Shown: piece by piece, positions 11,549-18,537 of the stretch | How the letters are laid out: every line of letters starts with the position of its first letter | Numbering within the stretch: the first letter of the stretch is position 1 | DNA from: Jiangella sp. DSM 45060 | Lineage (GTDB): Bacteria; Actinomycetota; Actinomycetes; Jiangellales; Jiangellaceae | Length of the DNA: 64,000 nt | NCBI RefSeq assembly: GCF_900105175.1 | Contig: NZ_LT629771.1 | Span: 744,001-808,000 of the forward strand | Direction of reading: 5' to 3' | Made by a program: the position numbers and the translations under genes | The notes under the pieces: generated by a model | Databases searched by the model: none | The model's input: only the letters and a program-made list of their open reading frames with translations | Told to the model about the DNA's origin: nothing

Positions 11549-11582
11549 CCGTTCATCGGCGCTACCCGCTATCATCGTCGCA
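11545..11582 (+). promoter_or_regulatory. Probable leaderless promoter of the ArsR-type regulator
   Basis: TTGACC (11545-11550) and TATCAT (11570-11575) are separated by 19 bases, slightly long for a housekeeping promoter. The ATG at 11582 lies 7 bases after the -10 box, exactly where transcription would begin, and there is no ribosome-binding site. This predicts a leaderless transcript, common in actinobacteria. The -35 box overlaps the stop region of the M1 peptidase gene. Confidence 0.5.
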
Positions 11583-12016
11583 TGGCGATGAATCGGGTGT
11601 CCGTCGACGCGGCGGCGGTGCAGCTGTTCCACAGCCTCGCCGACCCCGCGCGGCTGGAGATCGTGCGGCTGCTGGGCCACGGCGAGCGGCGGGTGGTCGA
11701 TCTCACCGGTGAGCTGGGCCTGGCCCAGTCGACGGTCTCCGGCCACCTGTCCTGCCTGCGCAACGCCGGACTGGTCGAGCCGCACCCGCACGGCCGGTCC
11801 ACCTTCTACGCGCTGGTCCGGCCCGAGCTGTGGGCGCTGCTGGCCGCCGCCGAGGACGTCCTCGCGGCGACCGGCTCGCCCGCCCGGTTGTGCCCCGACG
11901 GCGTCGGCGCCGGGCACGCGCCGCACGCCGACGCCGTCGCGCACGCCTCCGAGGCCGGGCACCGGGCCCGTCCCGACACGTCCGCGCCCGCCACCCGGCC
12001 GGGGCAGGTGCACTGA
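11582..12016 (+). CDS. ArsR/SmtB-family metal-responsive repressor
   Basis: 144 residues. A compact winged-HTH occupies residues 8-100: FHSLADPARLEIVRLLGHGE, then the recognition helix in LAQSTVSGHLSCLRNAGLV. The C-terminal tail has one Cys and several His (about residues 103-144), a likely metal-binding extension. Genes of this type repress metal exporters and release DNA on binding Zn, Cd, Co or Ni. It is translationally coupled to the CDF exporter: its TGA overlaps the exporter's ATG by one base. Which metal it senses cannot be fixed from sequence. Confidence 0.92.
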   Translation: MAMNRVSVDAAAVQLFHSLADPARLEIVRLLGHGERRVVDLTGELGLAQSTVSGHLSCLRNAGLVEPHPHGRSTFYALVRPELWALLAAAEDVLAATGSPARLCPDGVGAGHAPHADAVAHASEAGHRARPDTSAPATRPGQVH

Positions 12017-12948
12017 TGGGCGCCGGGCACGGTCACGGGCACGGCCTGCCGCAGGGCGCCACCGCGTCGTACGCGCACCGGCGCCGCATGCAGCAGGTGC
12101 TGGTGCTCATCGGCGTCGTCATGCTGGTGCAGATCGTCGGCGCCTACCTCTCCGGCTCGCTGGCGCTACTGGCCGACGCCGGTCACATGCTGGCCGACGG
12201 TCTCGGCGTCACGCTGGCGCTGGTGGCCACGGCCATCGCGGCCAAGCCGGCGAACACCACGCGGACGTTCGGCTGGCAGCGGGCGGAGATCCTGGCGGCG
12301 CTCACCAACGGCGTCGTCGTCGGCGTCATCGGGGTGCTGGCCATCGTCGGCGGCGTCCGGCGGCTCGGCGACCCGGGCGAGATCGAGACCGGCATCATGC
12401 TGGTCGTCTCCATCGTCGGCCTGCTGGCGAACGTCGTCGCGCTGTTCCTGCTGCGCTCGGGCCAGCGCGAGAGCCTGAACGTGCGCGGCGCCTACCTCGA
12501 GGTCATGGGCGACACCCTGGGCTCGCTGGCGGTCGTCAGCGCGGCCATCGTCATCATGGCGACCGGCTGGGTCCGCGCCGACGCGCTGGCGTCGATGCTG
12601 ATCGGCGTGCTCATCCTGCCGCGCGCCTGGATGCTGCTGCGCGAGGTGCTCGACGTCCTCCTCGAGGCCACCCCCAAGGGCGTCGACCTCGGGGAGGTCC
12701 GCCACCACATCATGGACCTCCCCGGCGTCGTCGACGTGCACGATCTCCACGCCTGGACGATCACCAGCGGCGTCCCGGTGCTGTCCGCTCACGTCGTCAT
12801 CACCGACTCCGCCGAGCCCGGCTGCGGCGCCGACTCCGTCCTCGACGGCCTGCACGAATGCCTGGCCGGCCACTTCGACATCGAGCACAGCACGTTCCAG
12901 ATCGAGCCCCAGGGCCACGTCGAGCACGAGCACGCCGGCCACGCCTGA
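12016..12948 (+). CDS. CDF-family divalent cation efflux protein (CzcD-like)
   Basis: 310 residues. Cation diffusion facilitators exchange Zn2+, Cd2+ or Co2+ for protons across the membrane. Six transmembrane segments are visible from about residue 28 to 190, with the metal site A signature LLADAGHMLADG in TM2 and the second half of the site in LEVMGDTLGSL in TM5. A cytoplasmic C-terminal domain follows (PGVVDVHDLHAWTITSG). The N-terminus (GHGHGHG) and C-terminus (HVEHEHAGH) are His-rich. The ATG overlaps the ArsR-type gene's stop, so both are made together. A large palindrome begins 7 bases after the stop. Confidence 0.94.
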   Translation: MGAGHGHGHGLPQGATASYAHRRRMQQVLVLIGVVMLVQIVGAYLSGSLALLADAGHMLADGLGVTLALVATAIAAKPANTTRTFGWQRAEILAALTNGVVVGVIGVLAIVGGVRRLGDPGEIETGIMLVVSIVGLLANVVALFLLRSGQRESLNVRGAYLEVMGDTLGSLAVVSAAIVIMATGWVRADALASMLIGVLILPRAWMLLREVLDVLLEATPKGVDLGEVRHHIMDLPGVVDVHDLHAWTITSGVPVLSAHVVITDSAEPGCGADSVLDGLHECLAGHFDIEHSTFQIEPQGHVEHEHAGHA

Positions 12949-12954
12949 CCCTCC

Positions 12955-13010
12955 CCATGATCATCAATGATCCAACCACCTATGAGGGGTTGGATCGTTG
13001 ATGATCATGG
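12955..13010. repeat. 56-bp palindromic repeat, copy 1
   Basis: Inverted repeat with 23-base arms (12955-12977 and 12988-13010) and a 10-base loop (ACCTATGAGG). The arms pair except for one position (G at 12997, a G-U wobble in RNA). It is clearly less GC-rich than its surroundings. A copy with the same sequence apart from that single base lies at 14006-14061. It sits just after the CDF gene and before the AbiEi/DUF559-like gene. It could terminate transcription in both directions or be a mobile or REP-like palindrome. Confidence 0.9.
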
Positions 13011-13070
13011 CTGTCCACAGATCGCGAATCGGGGGTGGTGGGACGGCGCCGGGTCGCGCAGGCTGGCGGG

Positions 13071-14021
13071 GTGGATCTGGACGGGCTCATGGCGACGCAG
13101 CACGGGATGATCAGCCGTGCCCAGGCCATCGCGTGCGGGCTGAGCACGCGGCGCATCGAGTGGCTGGTGACGTCGGGACGCTGGCGGCGTGTCCACACCG
13201 GCGTGTTCGCCACGTTCACCGGGCCGCTGCCGTTCGAGGCGCGGGTGTGGGCGGCGGTCCTGCGAGCGGGCCGGGGCGCGGTGGCCAGTCATCGGACGGC
13301 GGCGTTCCTGGACGGCTTGTGCGACGAGCCCGGCCCGGTCGTCCACGTCACCGTCCCGGCCGATCGCTACGTGCAGTGCAAGATCGAGGGTGTGCGAGTG
13401 CACTACGCGCACCGGCTGCCGCGCACCCGGCACCCGTCGAAGAGCCCGCCGCGTACCCGGCTGGACGAGACCGTCCTGGATCTGGTCGACATCGCGCCGC
13501 ATCCACGTGACGCCGAGGGCTGGGTCACGGCGGCCTGCCAGCGTCGTCTGTCCACCCCGGAGCGGCTGGCCGATGCGTTGAGGCGGCGAAAGAAGATCCG
13601 CTGGCGTCCGATGGTGGAGGCGATGCTCGGTGAGGTCGTCGAGGGCGCGGAGTCGCCGCTGGAGCTGCGGCATCTGCGCCGGGTCGAACGCGCCCACGGC
13701 CTGCCGGCGGGGTGCCGTCAGCGCCGTGTCGCAGGGCGCCGGGTGATCTGGGTCGACGTCGACTACGAGCGGTATCGCCTGCGGGTCGAGTTGGACGGGC
13801 GAGTCGGCCACGTCGGCGAGGGACGCTTCCGCGACCGGCGTCGGGACAACCGCGCCACCGTCGACGGGCATGCCACGCTGCGCTACGGCCATGCCGACGT
13901 GTTCGGTGACCCGTGCGCCGTGGCCGCCGAACAGGCTCGCGTGTTGACCGCACGCGGCTGGACCGGGCGCCCGCGGTCGTGCGGCATCTCCTGCCGCATC
14001 CCCACCCATGATCATCAATGA
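13071..14021 (+). CDS. AbiEi-like N-terminal domain with DUF559 (Vsr-like nuclease fold) protein
   Basis: 316 residues from GTG 13071; GTG 13035 and ATG 13089 are alternatives. The N-terminus (MATQHGMISRAQAIACGLS, then RRIEWLVTSGRWRRVHTGVF) is the winged-helix domain found in AbiEi-type antitoxins and in a large actinobacterial family of orphan proteins. The C-terminal third (YRLRVELDGRVGHVGEGRFR and on to LRYGHADVFGDP) matches the DUF559/Vsr-type nuclease fold. No AbiEii toxin gene is adjacent, so a toxin-antitoxin role is doubtful. The gene lies between two almost identical palindromes, and its last four codons and stop (HDHQ, TGA) are inside the second one. Confidence 0.8.
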   Translation: MDLDGLMATQHGMISRAQAIACGLSTRRIEWLVTSGRWRRVHTGVFATFTGPLPFEARVWAAVLRAGRGAVASHRTAAFLDGLCDEPGPVVHVTVPADRYVQCKIEGVRVHYAHRLPRTRHPSKSPPRTRLDETVLDLVDIAPHPRDAEGWVTAACQRRLSTPERLADALRRRKKIRWRPMVEAMLGEVVEGAESPLELRHLRRVERAHGLPAGCRQRRVAGRRVIWVDVDYERYRLRVELDGRVGHVGEGRFRDRRRDNRATVDGHATLRYGHADVFGDPCAVAAEQARVLTARGWTGRPRSCGISCRIPTHDHQ

Positions 14022-14061
14022 TCCAACCACCTATGAGGGGTTGGATCATTGATGATCATGG
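14006..14061. repeat. 56-bp palindromic repeat, copy 2
   Basis: Perfect inverted repeat with 23-base arms (14006-14028 and 14039-14061) around the same 10-base loop as copy 1. Over 56 positions it differs from copy 1 only at 14048 (A instead of G). It separates the convergent AbiEi/DUF559-like gene and fahA and contains the stop codon of the former (14019-14021). As RNA it would form a very stable hairpin from either strand, so a bidirectional terminator function is plausible. Confidence 0.9.
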
Positions 14062-15246
14062 GGAGGGGTGGACGGTGCCGGTGACCTCGCCCAGCGCGAT
14101 GCGACCGCCCGCCGGGCCGGGGGCGGTGGCGCGGATGGTGACGGTGTCGCCGTCCTCCAGGAAGGTGCGGGACGAACCGTCGGCCAGGGTCACGGGCTCG
14201 GCGCCGTTCCAGGTCAGTTCCAGGAAGCAGCCGCTGCCGCCGGGACGGGGGCCGCTGATGGTGCCGGAGGCGTAGAGGTCGCCCGTGCGCAGGGACGCGC
14301 CGTTGACGGTGAGGTGGGCCAGCATCTGCGCCGGCGTCCAGTACAGCGAGCTCAGCGGCGGCCGCGACACCACCGTGCCGTTCCACTCCACCTCGAACGA
14401 CAGATCCAGCCCCCACGGCTCGGCGTCGCGCAGGTAGGACGCGACGGCGGGCGACCGCGACGGCGGCGGCACCCGGGCGTGCTCGAGCGCCGCCAGCGGC
14501 ACCACCCACGCCGACACCGACGTGGCGAAGGACTTGCCGAGGAACGGGCCGAGCGGGACGTACTCGAAGGCCTGGACGTCGCGCGCCGACCAGTCGTTGA
14601 CCAGCACCATGCCGAACACGTGGTCCTCGAACGCCCCGACCGGCACCCGCGACCCGAGCACCGACGGCGTCCCGACGACGAAGCCCGCCTCGGCCTCGAT
14701 GTCCAGCCGCAGCGACGGACCGAACTCGACCGGCGAGCCGGGCCCGCCGGCCCGGCGCAGCCCGGACGGCCGTGCCACCGGTGTCCCCGAGACGACGACG
14801 GTGCCGGCCCGGCCGTGGTAGCCGATCGGCAGCTGCCGCCACGCCGCCGGCAGCGCCGGGTTGTCGGGACGGAACAGCCGGCCGACGTTCTCGGCGTGCG
14901 TCTGCGAGGCGTAGAAGTCGACGTAGTCGGCCACCTCGAACGGCAGCCGCAGCGTGACGTCACTCGCCGGGACGAGGCGCGGCGTGACGAGATCGCGGTG
15001 CCGCGGATCGGTGACCAGCGACAGCAGCCGTGCGCGCACCGCGTCCCACACCGGCCGTCCGGCGGCGAGGAACGGGTTCAGCGTGGGGTGGGCGAACAGG
15101 TCGGCGCCGGCCAGCGGTGCGAGGTCGAGCACCCACGAGCCGACGGCGACGCCCACCCGGGGCGGGCCGCCGGCCACCGAGAAGACGCCGTACGGCAGCG
15201 TCCACGCGTCGAACGGATCGTCGTCGCGCAACGCCAGCCAGGTCAC
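14056..15246 (-). CDS. fahA: Fumarylacetoacetase
   Basis: 396 residues. It hydrolyses fumarylacetoacetate to fumarate and acetoacetate, the last step of tyrosine degradation. The N-terminal SH3-like domain is followed by the FAH beta-roll. Metal-site acids appear in LDIEAEAGFVVG, and the catalytic segment reads NDWSARDVQAFEYVPLGPF followed by LGKSF. The GTG start at 15246 overlaps the TGA of the upstream gene in a GTGA arrangement, so translation is coupled. The maleylacetoacetate isomerase usually placed between hmgA and fahA is not seen in this window. Its 3' end reaches into the 14006-14061 palindrome by a few bases. Confidence 0.95.
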   Translation of the reverse strand: MTWLALRDDDPFDAWTLPYGVFSVAGGPPRVGVAVGSWVLDLAPLAGADLFAHPTLNPFLAAGRPVWDAVRARLLSLVTDPRHRDLVTPRLVPASDVTLRLPFEVADYVDFYASQTHAENVGRLFRPDNPALPAAWRQLPIGYHGRAGTVVVSGTPVARPSGLRRAGGPGSPVEFGPSLRLDIEAEAGFVVGTPSVLGSRVPVGAFEDHVFGMVLVNDWSARDVQAFEYVPLGPFLGKSFATSVSAWVVPLAALEHARVPPPSRSPAVASYLRDAEPWGLDLSFEVEWNGTVVSRPPLSSLYWTPAQMLAHLTVNGASLRTGDLYASGTISGPRPGGSGCFLELTWNGAEPVTLADGSSRTFLEDGDTVTIRATAPGPAGGRIALGEVTGTVHPSP

Positions 15247-16070
15247 GGCGCCACCAGCCCGAGCTCGCCCAGCTCGGCCAGCGGCTCGGCGATGCTGCAC
15301 GAGCCGTACGACGCGAACCAGCGGCGCACCGGCCCGGCGTCCAGCTCGCCGACCTCGGCCGCCAGCGCGGCGCCGTCGTCGACCGACAGCGCCGCCGCTA
15401 CCTCGGCCGCGGAACCGCCGCCCGCCGCCCGCCCCACCGCCAGCAGCAGGTTGAGGAACCCGTGCTCGGACGGACGGCGCACGGCGTGGTGCAGCCCGGC
15501 GGTGAACTTGAACGCCACCCCGCGGTCGAGGCACGCGACGACGAACGCCGCCACCTCGTCGTCGGACGGGACGGCGTCGTCGGCGGGCCCGCCGGTGCGC
15601 AGCTTGGCGCGGTAGCCGGAGTCGGCGATGACGTCGAGGGCGGCCTCCCACCCGAACGCGCGCGGCACCTCGACGTAGGCCGGCTCGTCGTCGTCGGGCC
15701 CGCCGAGCGCGGCGTCGAGCGCGGCCACCGTGCGGCGCGCGTTCTCGCCCAGCGGCGACCCGCGCAGCGGCACCTCGACGCCGCGCAGCACCAGGCCGGC
15801 GTGCTGCGCGACGGTGTCGGCGGCGGCCAGCACGCCGGCCGTCCCGGTGTCGACGACGACGGCCACGTCCAGCGGCGCCGGCGCCTCGCGCACCAGCCCG
15901 GCCAGCGCCTCCAGCGACGAGGCGGGGCACAGCAGCGGCCCGACCAGCGCGGAGTACCAGGCCGAACGGTGCGCGACGTGTGCCGGGACGGCCTCGGGCA
16001 GCGGCAGCGAGCCGGGCGGGAACACGGCGGCGTCGTCGATCAGCCGCTCGAACATCGGGGGAATGGGCAT
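15243..16070 (-). CDS. Conserved protein of unknown function in the tyrosine-degradation operon
   Basis: 275 residues from ATG 16070 (MPIPPMFERLIDDAAVFPPG); GGAGG lies a little far upstream, so the internal Met6 start is possible. The protein is soluble and looks alpha/beta, with repeated beta-strand plus helix units (LDVAVVVDTGTAGVL, GYRAKLRTGG, GVAFKFTAGLHHAV), which suggests a TIM-barrel-like fold. The segment FKFTAGLHHAVR, with its adjacent His pair, is a candidate active site. It is translationally coupled to fahA and divergent from hmgA, so a role in homogentisate catabolism is strongly suggested by context, but no activity can be assigned. Confidence 0.85.
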   Translation of the reverse strand: MPIPPMFERLIDDAAVFPPGSLPLPEAVPAHVAHRSAWYSALVGPLLCPASSLEALAGLVREAPAPLDVAVVVDTGTAGVLAAADTVAQHAGLVLRGVEVPLRGSPLGENARRTVAALDAALGGPDDDEPAYVEVPRAFGWEAALDVIADSGYRAKLRTGGPADDAVPSDDEVAAFVVACLDRGVAFKFTAGLHHAVRRPSEHGFLNLLLAVGRAAGGGSAAEVAAALSVDDGAALAAEVGELDAGPVRRWFASYGSCSIAEPLAELGELGLVAP

Positions 16071-16120
16071 GGCCGGTCTCGTCCTCCTTGACACCTGTCG
16101 GACCCATCCTCGACCCTGGT

Positions 16121-16147
16121 CGATATACGGGCAAGTGCGTCCGATAT
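16121..16147. promoter_or_regulatory. Possible regulator-binding direct repeat between hmgA and the fahA operon
   Basis: CGATAT occurs at 16121-16126 and 16142-16147, 21 bases (two helical turns) apart, each followed by a CGG-like triplet (CGATATACGG and CGATATCCG). They lie in the 97-base divergent promoter region of hmgA and the fahA operon. The AsnC-type protein beside hppD is one candidate binder. Weak evidence. Confidence 0.3.
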
Positions 16148-16175
16148 CCGAACAATTGCCGAGAAGGTGACGGAG

Positions 16176-17378
16176 ATGTTCTACCGCAGCGTCGGCCAGG
16201 TCCCGCCCAAGCGGCACACCCAGTTCCGCAAGCCCGACGGCGGTCTCTACTACGAGGAGCTGATGGGCGAAGAGGGGTTCTCCTCCGACTCGTCGCTGCT
16301 CTACCACGAGGGCGTCCCGTCGGCCATCGTCGACTCCCGCATCTGGGAGCTGCCCGACGCCCGCACCGTCGCCAACCACCCGCTCAAGCCGCTGCACCTC
16401 AAGCCGCACGACCTCTTCCCCGGCAAGGACTGGAAGGCGTTCGACGTCGTGACGGGGCGGCGGCTGCTGCTCGGCAACGGCGACGTCCGCATCGCCTACG
16501 TCGCCGCCGGCGAGTCGTCGCCGCTCTACCGCAACGCCATCGGCGACGAGTGCGTCTACGTCGAGGACGGCGAGGCCACGCTCGAGACGATGTTCGGCCT
16601 GCTGCGCGTGCGCAAGGGCGACTACGCGATCATCCCCCGGGCCACGGTGCACCGCTGGGTCCCGACGGGCGACGGCCCGCTGCGCGCGTACGTCGTCGAG
16701 GCCAACTCGCACATCACCCCGCCGAAGCGGTACCTGTCGCGATTCGGCCAGTTCCTCGAGCACGCCCCATACTGCGAGCGCGACCTGACGGCCCCGGCCG
16801 AGCCGTACGTGACGGTGGGCGAGGACGTCGAGGTGTACACCAAGCACCGCGGCCACGGGCCGTCCGGGCTGGTCGGCAGCATCGTCACCTACCCGACGCA
16901 CCCGTTCGACGTGGTCGGCTGGGACGGCTGCCTTTACCCGTACACGTTCAACGTCGACGACTTCGAGCCGATCACCGGGCGCATCCACCAGCCGCCGCCG
17001 GTGCACCAGGTGTTCGAGGGCTACAACTTCGTCATCTGCAACTTCGTGCCGCGCAAGGTCGACTACCACCCGCTGGCCGTGCCGGTGCCGTACTTCCACT
17101 CCAACGTCGACTCCGACGAGGTCATGTTCTACTGCGGCGGCGACTACGAGGCGCGCAAGGGCTCCGGCATCGGCCAAGGCTCGATCACGCTGCACCCGGG
17201 CGGCCACTCGCACGGGCCGCAGCCGGCCGCCATCGAGCGGGCGCTGGGCAAGGACTACTTCGACGAGCTGGCGGTCATGGTCGACACCTTCCGGCCGCTG
17301 GAGATCGGCGAGGCGGGCCAGCAGAGCGACGACGGCGCATACGCGTGGAGCTGGAGCGGACGCGGTCCGACCGGCTGA
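16176..17378 (+). CDS. hmgA: Homogentisate 1,2-dioxygenase
   Basis: 400 residues. It opens the ring of homogentisate to maleylacetoacetate, following hppD in tyrosine degradation. The cupin-type core is visible: GDYAIIPRATVHRW, then HPFDVVGWDGCLYPYTFN, the conserved RIHQPPPVHQVFEG stretch that supplies metal-binding His/Glu residues, and YFHSNVDSDEVMFYCGG. ATG 16176 is preferred because GAGAAGG sits 8 bases upstream; a GTG at 16167 is in frame but would swallow that site. It is shorter than the human enzyme, as usual for actinobacteria. Divergent from fahA and its partner, and probably coregulated with them. Confidence 0.94.
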   Translation: MFYRSVGQVPPKRHTQFRKPDGGLYYEELMGEEGFSSDSSLLYHEGVPSAIVDSRIWELPDARTVANHPLKPLHLKPHDLFPGKDWKAFDVVTGRRLLLGNGDVRIAYVAAGESSPLYRNAIGDECVYVEDGEATLETMFGLLRVRKGDYAIIPRATVHRWVPTGDGPLRAYVVEANSHITPPKRYLSRFGQFLEHAPYCERDLTAPAEPYVTVGEDVEVYTKHRGHGPSGLVGSIVTYPTHPFDVVGWDGCLYPYTFNVDDFEPITGRIHQPPPVHQVFEGYNFVICNFVPRKVDYHPLAVPVPYFHSNVDSDEVMFYCGGDYEARKGSGIGQGSITLHPGGHSHGPQPAAIERALGKDYFDELAVMVDTFRPLEIGEAGQQSDDGAYAWSWSGRGPTG

Positions 17379-17459
17379 GATCCGTCGTCCTGACGCTGGT
17401 CGTCGGCGCAAGCGGCTAGAGTGCGGGCGATCCATCCCGAACCCTTTGAGGAGTCCCAC

Positions 17460-18449
17460 GTGCGCCGCATCACCGGCTGCCTGCCCTTGGCCGCTGCCCT
17501 GCTCGTCCTCGCCGGTTGCGGCGACGACTCCGGCGGCGGCTCGGAGGAGACCGCGGCGCCGTCCGCGGCCGCGTCCGACGAGACCGAGCCCGAGAACGAG
17601 GGCGAGGGCGAAGGCGAAGGCGAAGGCGAGGAGGAGCCGGTCGCCGACGTCGCCTGCGCCGACGGCCCGCCGCAGGCCGTGGTCGCCGACGCCGGCGACG
17701 AGCCGCGCGCGCTGATGGAGCTCACGCCCACGGCCGGCGACTCCGCCGCCACCACCATGACCATGACGACGACCACCAGCACCACCATCGACGGCGAGGC
17801 GCTGCCGGCCGCGCCGGTGCCGCCGATGACCATGGGCATGGTCATCACCGTCGACGACGTCGCCGACGACGAGATCACCATGTCCGTCGTCTACGACAGC
17901 GCCGAGATCGAGGGCGGCGACCCCACCGCGCAGGGGCTGCTCGACACCATGGTCGGCCTCACGGCCACCGTCACGTCCACCCGCAGCGGCGCGTTCATCG
18001 ACGGCGGCTACGACACCGAGGGCCTCGACCCGACCCTCGTCCCGCTGCTCGAGCAGTTCGAGTCGCAGCTGTCCAGCCTCACCGTCCCGCTGCCCACCGA
18101 GCCGGTGGGCGTCGGTGCCACCTGGGACGTCGCCACCAGCGCCGAGCTCCTGGGCGGCACGCTCTGCAACGTCTACACCTACACGCTGACGTCGTTCGAC
18201 GGCGACTCCTACGAGATGACGGCCGAGATCGCGCAGCAGGCGCAGCCGGGGCCGCTCGAGATGGGCGGGGCCACGGCGGAGCTGGAAGAGCTGACCGGCT
18301 CGGGCAGCGGCACTACCGGTGGCCGGCTGAGCTTCCCGGTCGCCGTCTCGGGCAGCAGCGACATCACCACGTCGACCGTCATCTCGGCCGACGGGCAGAC
18401 GATGGAGCAGGAGTCCAAGGTCCAGATGGAGCTCACTCCGCGCGACTGA
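17460..18449 (+). CDS. Lipoprotein with acidic GE-repeat linker
   Basis: 329 residues from GTG 17460, with GAGGAG just upstream. The signal peptide ends in a lipobox (LLVLAGC), so it is anchored outside the membrane. A linker at residues 25-60 contains Ser/Ala/Glu tracts and an imperfect Glu-Gly repeat encoded by repeated GAAGGC hexamers, liable to length change by slippage. The rest is a beta-rich domain with alternating Thr/Val stretches (TMTMTTTTSTTIDGEALP) and a closing LSFPVAVSGSSDITTSTVIS. From memory this resembles DUF6263-type lipoproteins, without known function. A possible -10 box TAGAGT lies at 17416-17421. It precedes the large NHL-repeat gene. Confidence 0.82.
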   Translation: MRRITGCLPLAAALLVLAGCGDDSGGGSEETAAPSAAASDETEPENEGEGEGEGEGEEEPVADVACADGPPQAVVADAGDEPRALMELTPTAGDSAATTMTMTTTTSTTIDGEALPAAPVPPMTMGMVITVDDVADDEITMSVVYDSAEIEGGDPTAQGLLDTMVGLTATVTSTRSGAFIDGGYDTEGLDPTLVPLLEQFESQLSSLTVPLPTEPVGVGATWDVATSAELLGGTLCNVYTYTLTSFDGDSYEMTAEIAQQAQPGPLEMGGATAELEELTGSGSGTTGGRLSFPVAVSGSSDITTSTVISADGQTMEQESKVQMELTPRD

Positions 18450-18498
18450 CGTGCCGAAAGGCGCGTGAAAGTCAGAGGAAAGCGGCCCCTGACACGAT

Positions 18499-18524
18499 CT
18501 CCGGCGGTATCTGATCCGCCGGAG
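18499..18524 (+). promoter_or_regulatory. Hairpin overlapping the ribosome-binding site of the first NHL gene
   Basis: CTCCGGCGG (18499-18507) and CCGCCGGAG (18516-18524) are perfect 9-base inverted arms around an 8-base loop. The right arm contains the first half of the Shine-Dalgarno run GGAGGGGG (18521-18528). In the mRNA the stem would hide it, or alternatively end transcription from the lipoprotein gene. Confidence 0.55.
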
Positions 18525-18537
18525 GGGGACGTCCTTG

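Noticed and set aside
13071..14021. Type IV toxin-antitoxin system (AbiE)
   Set aside because: Only the antitoxin-like domain is present, fused to a DUF559-like region; no AbiEii nucleotidyltransferase gene is adjacent.
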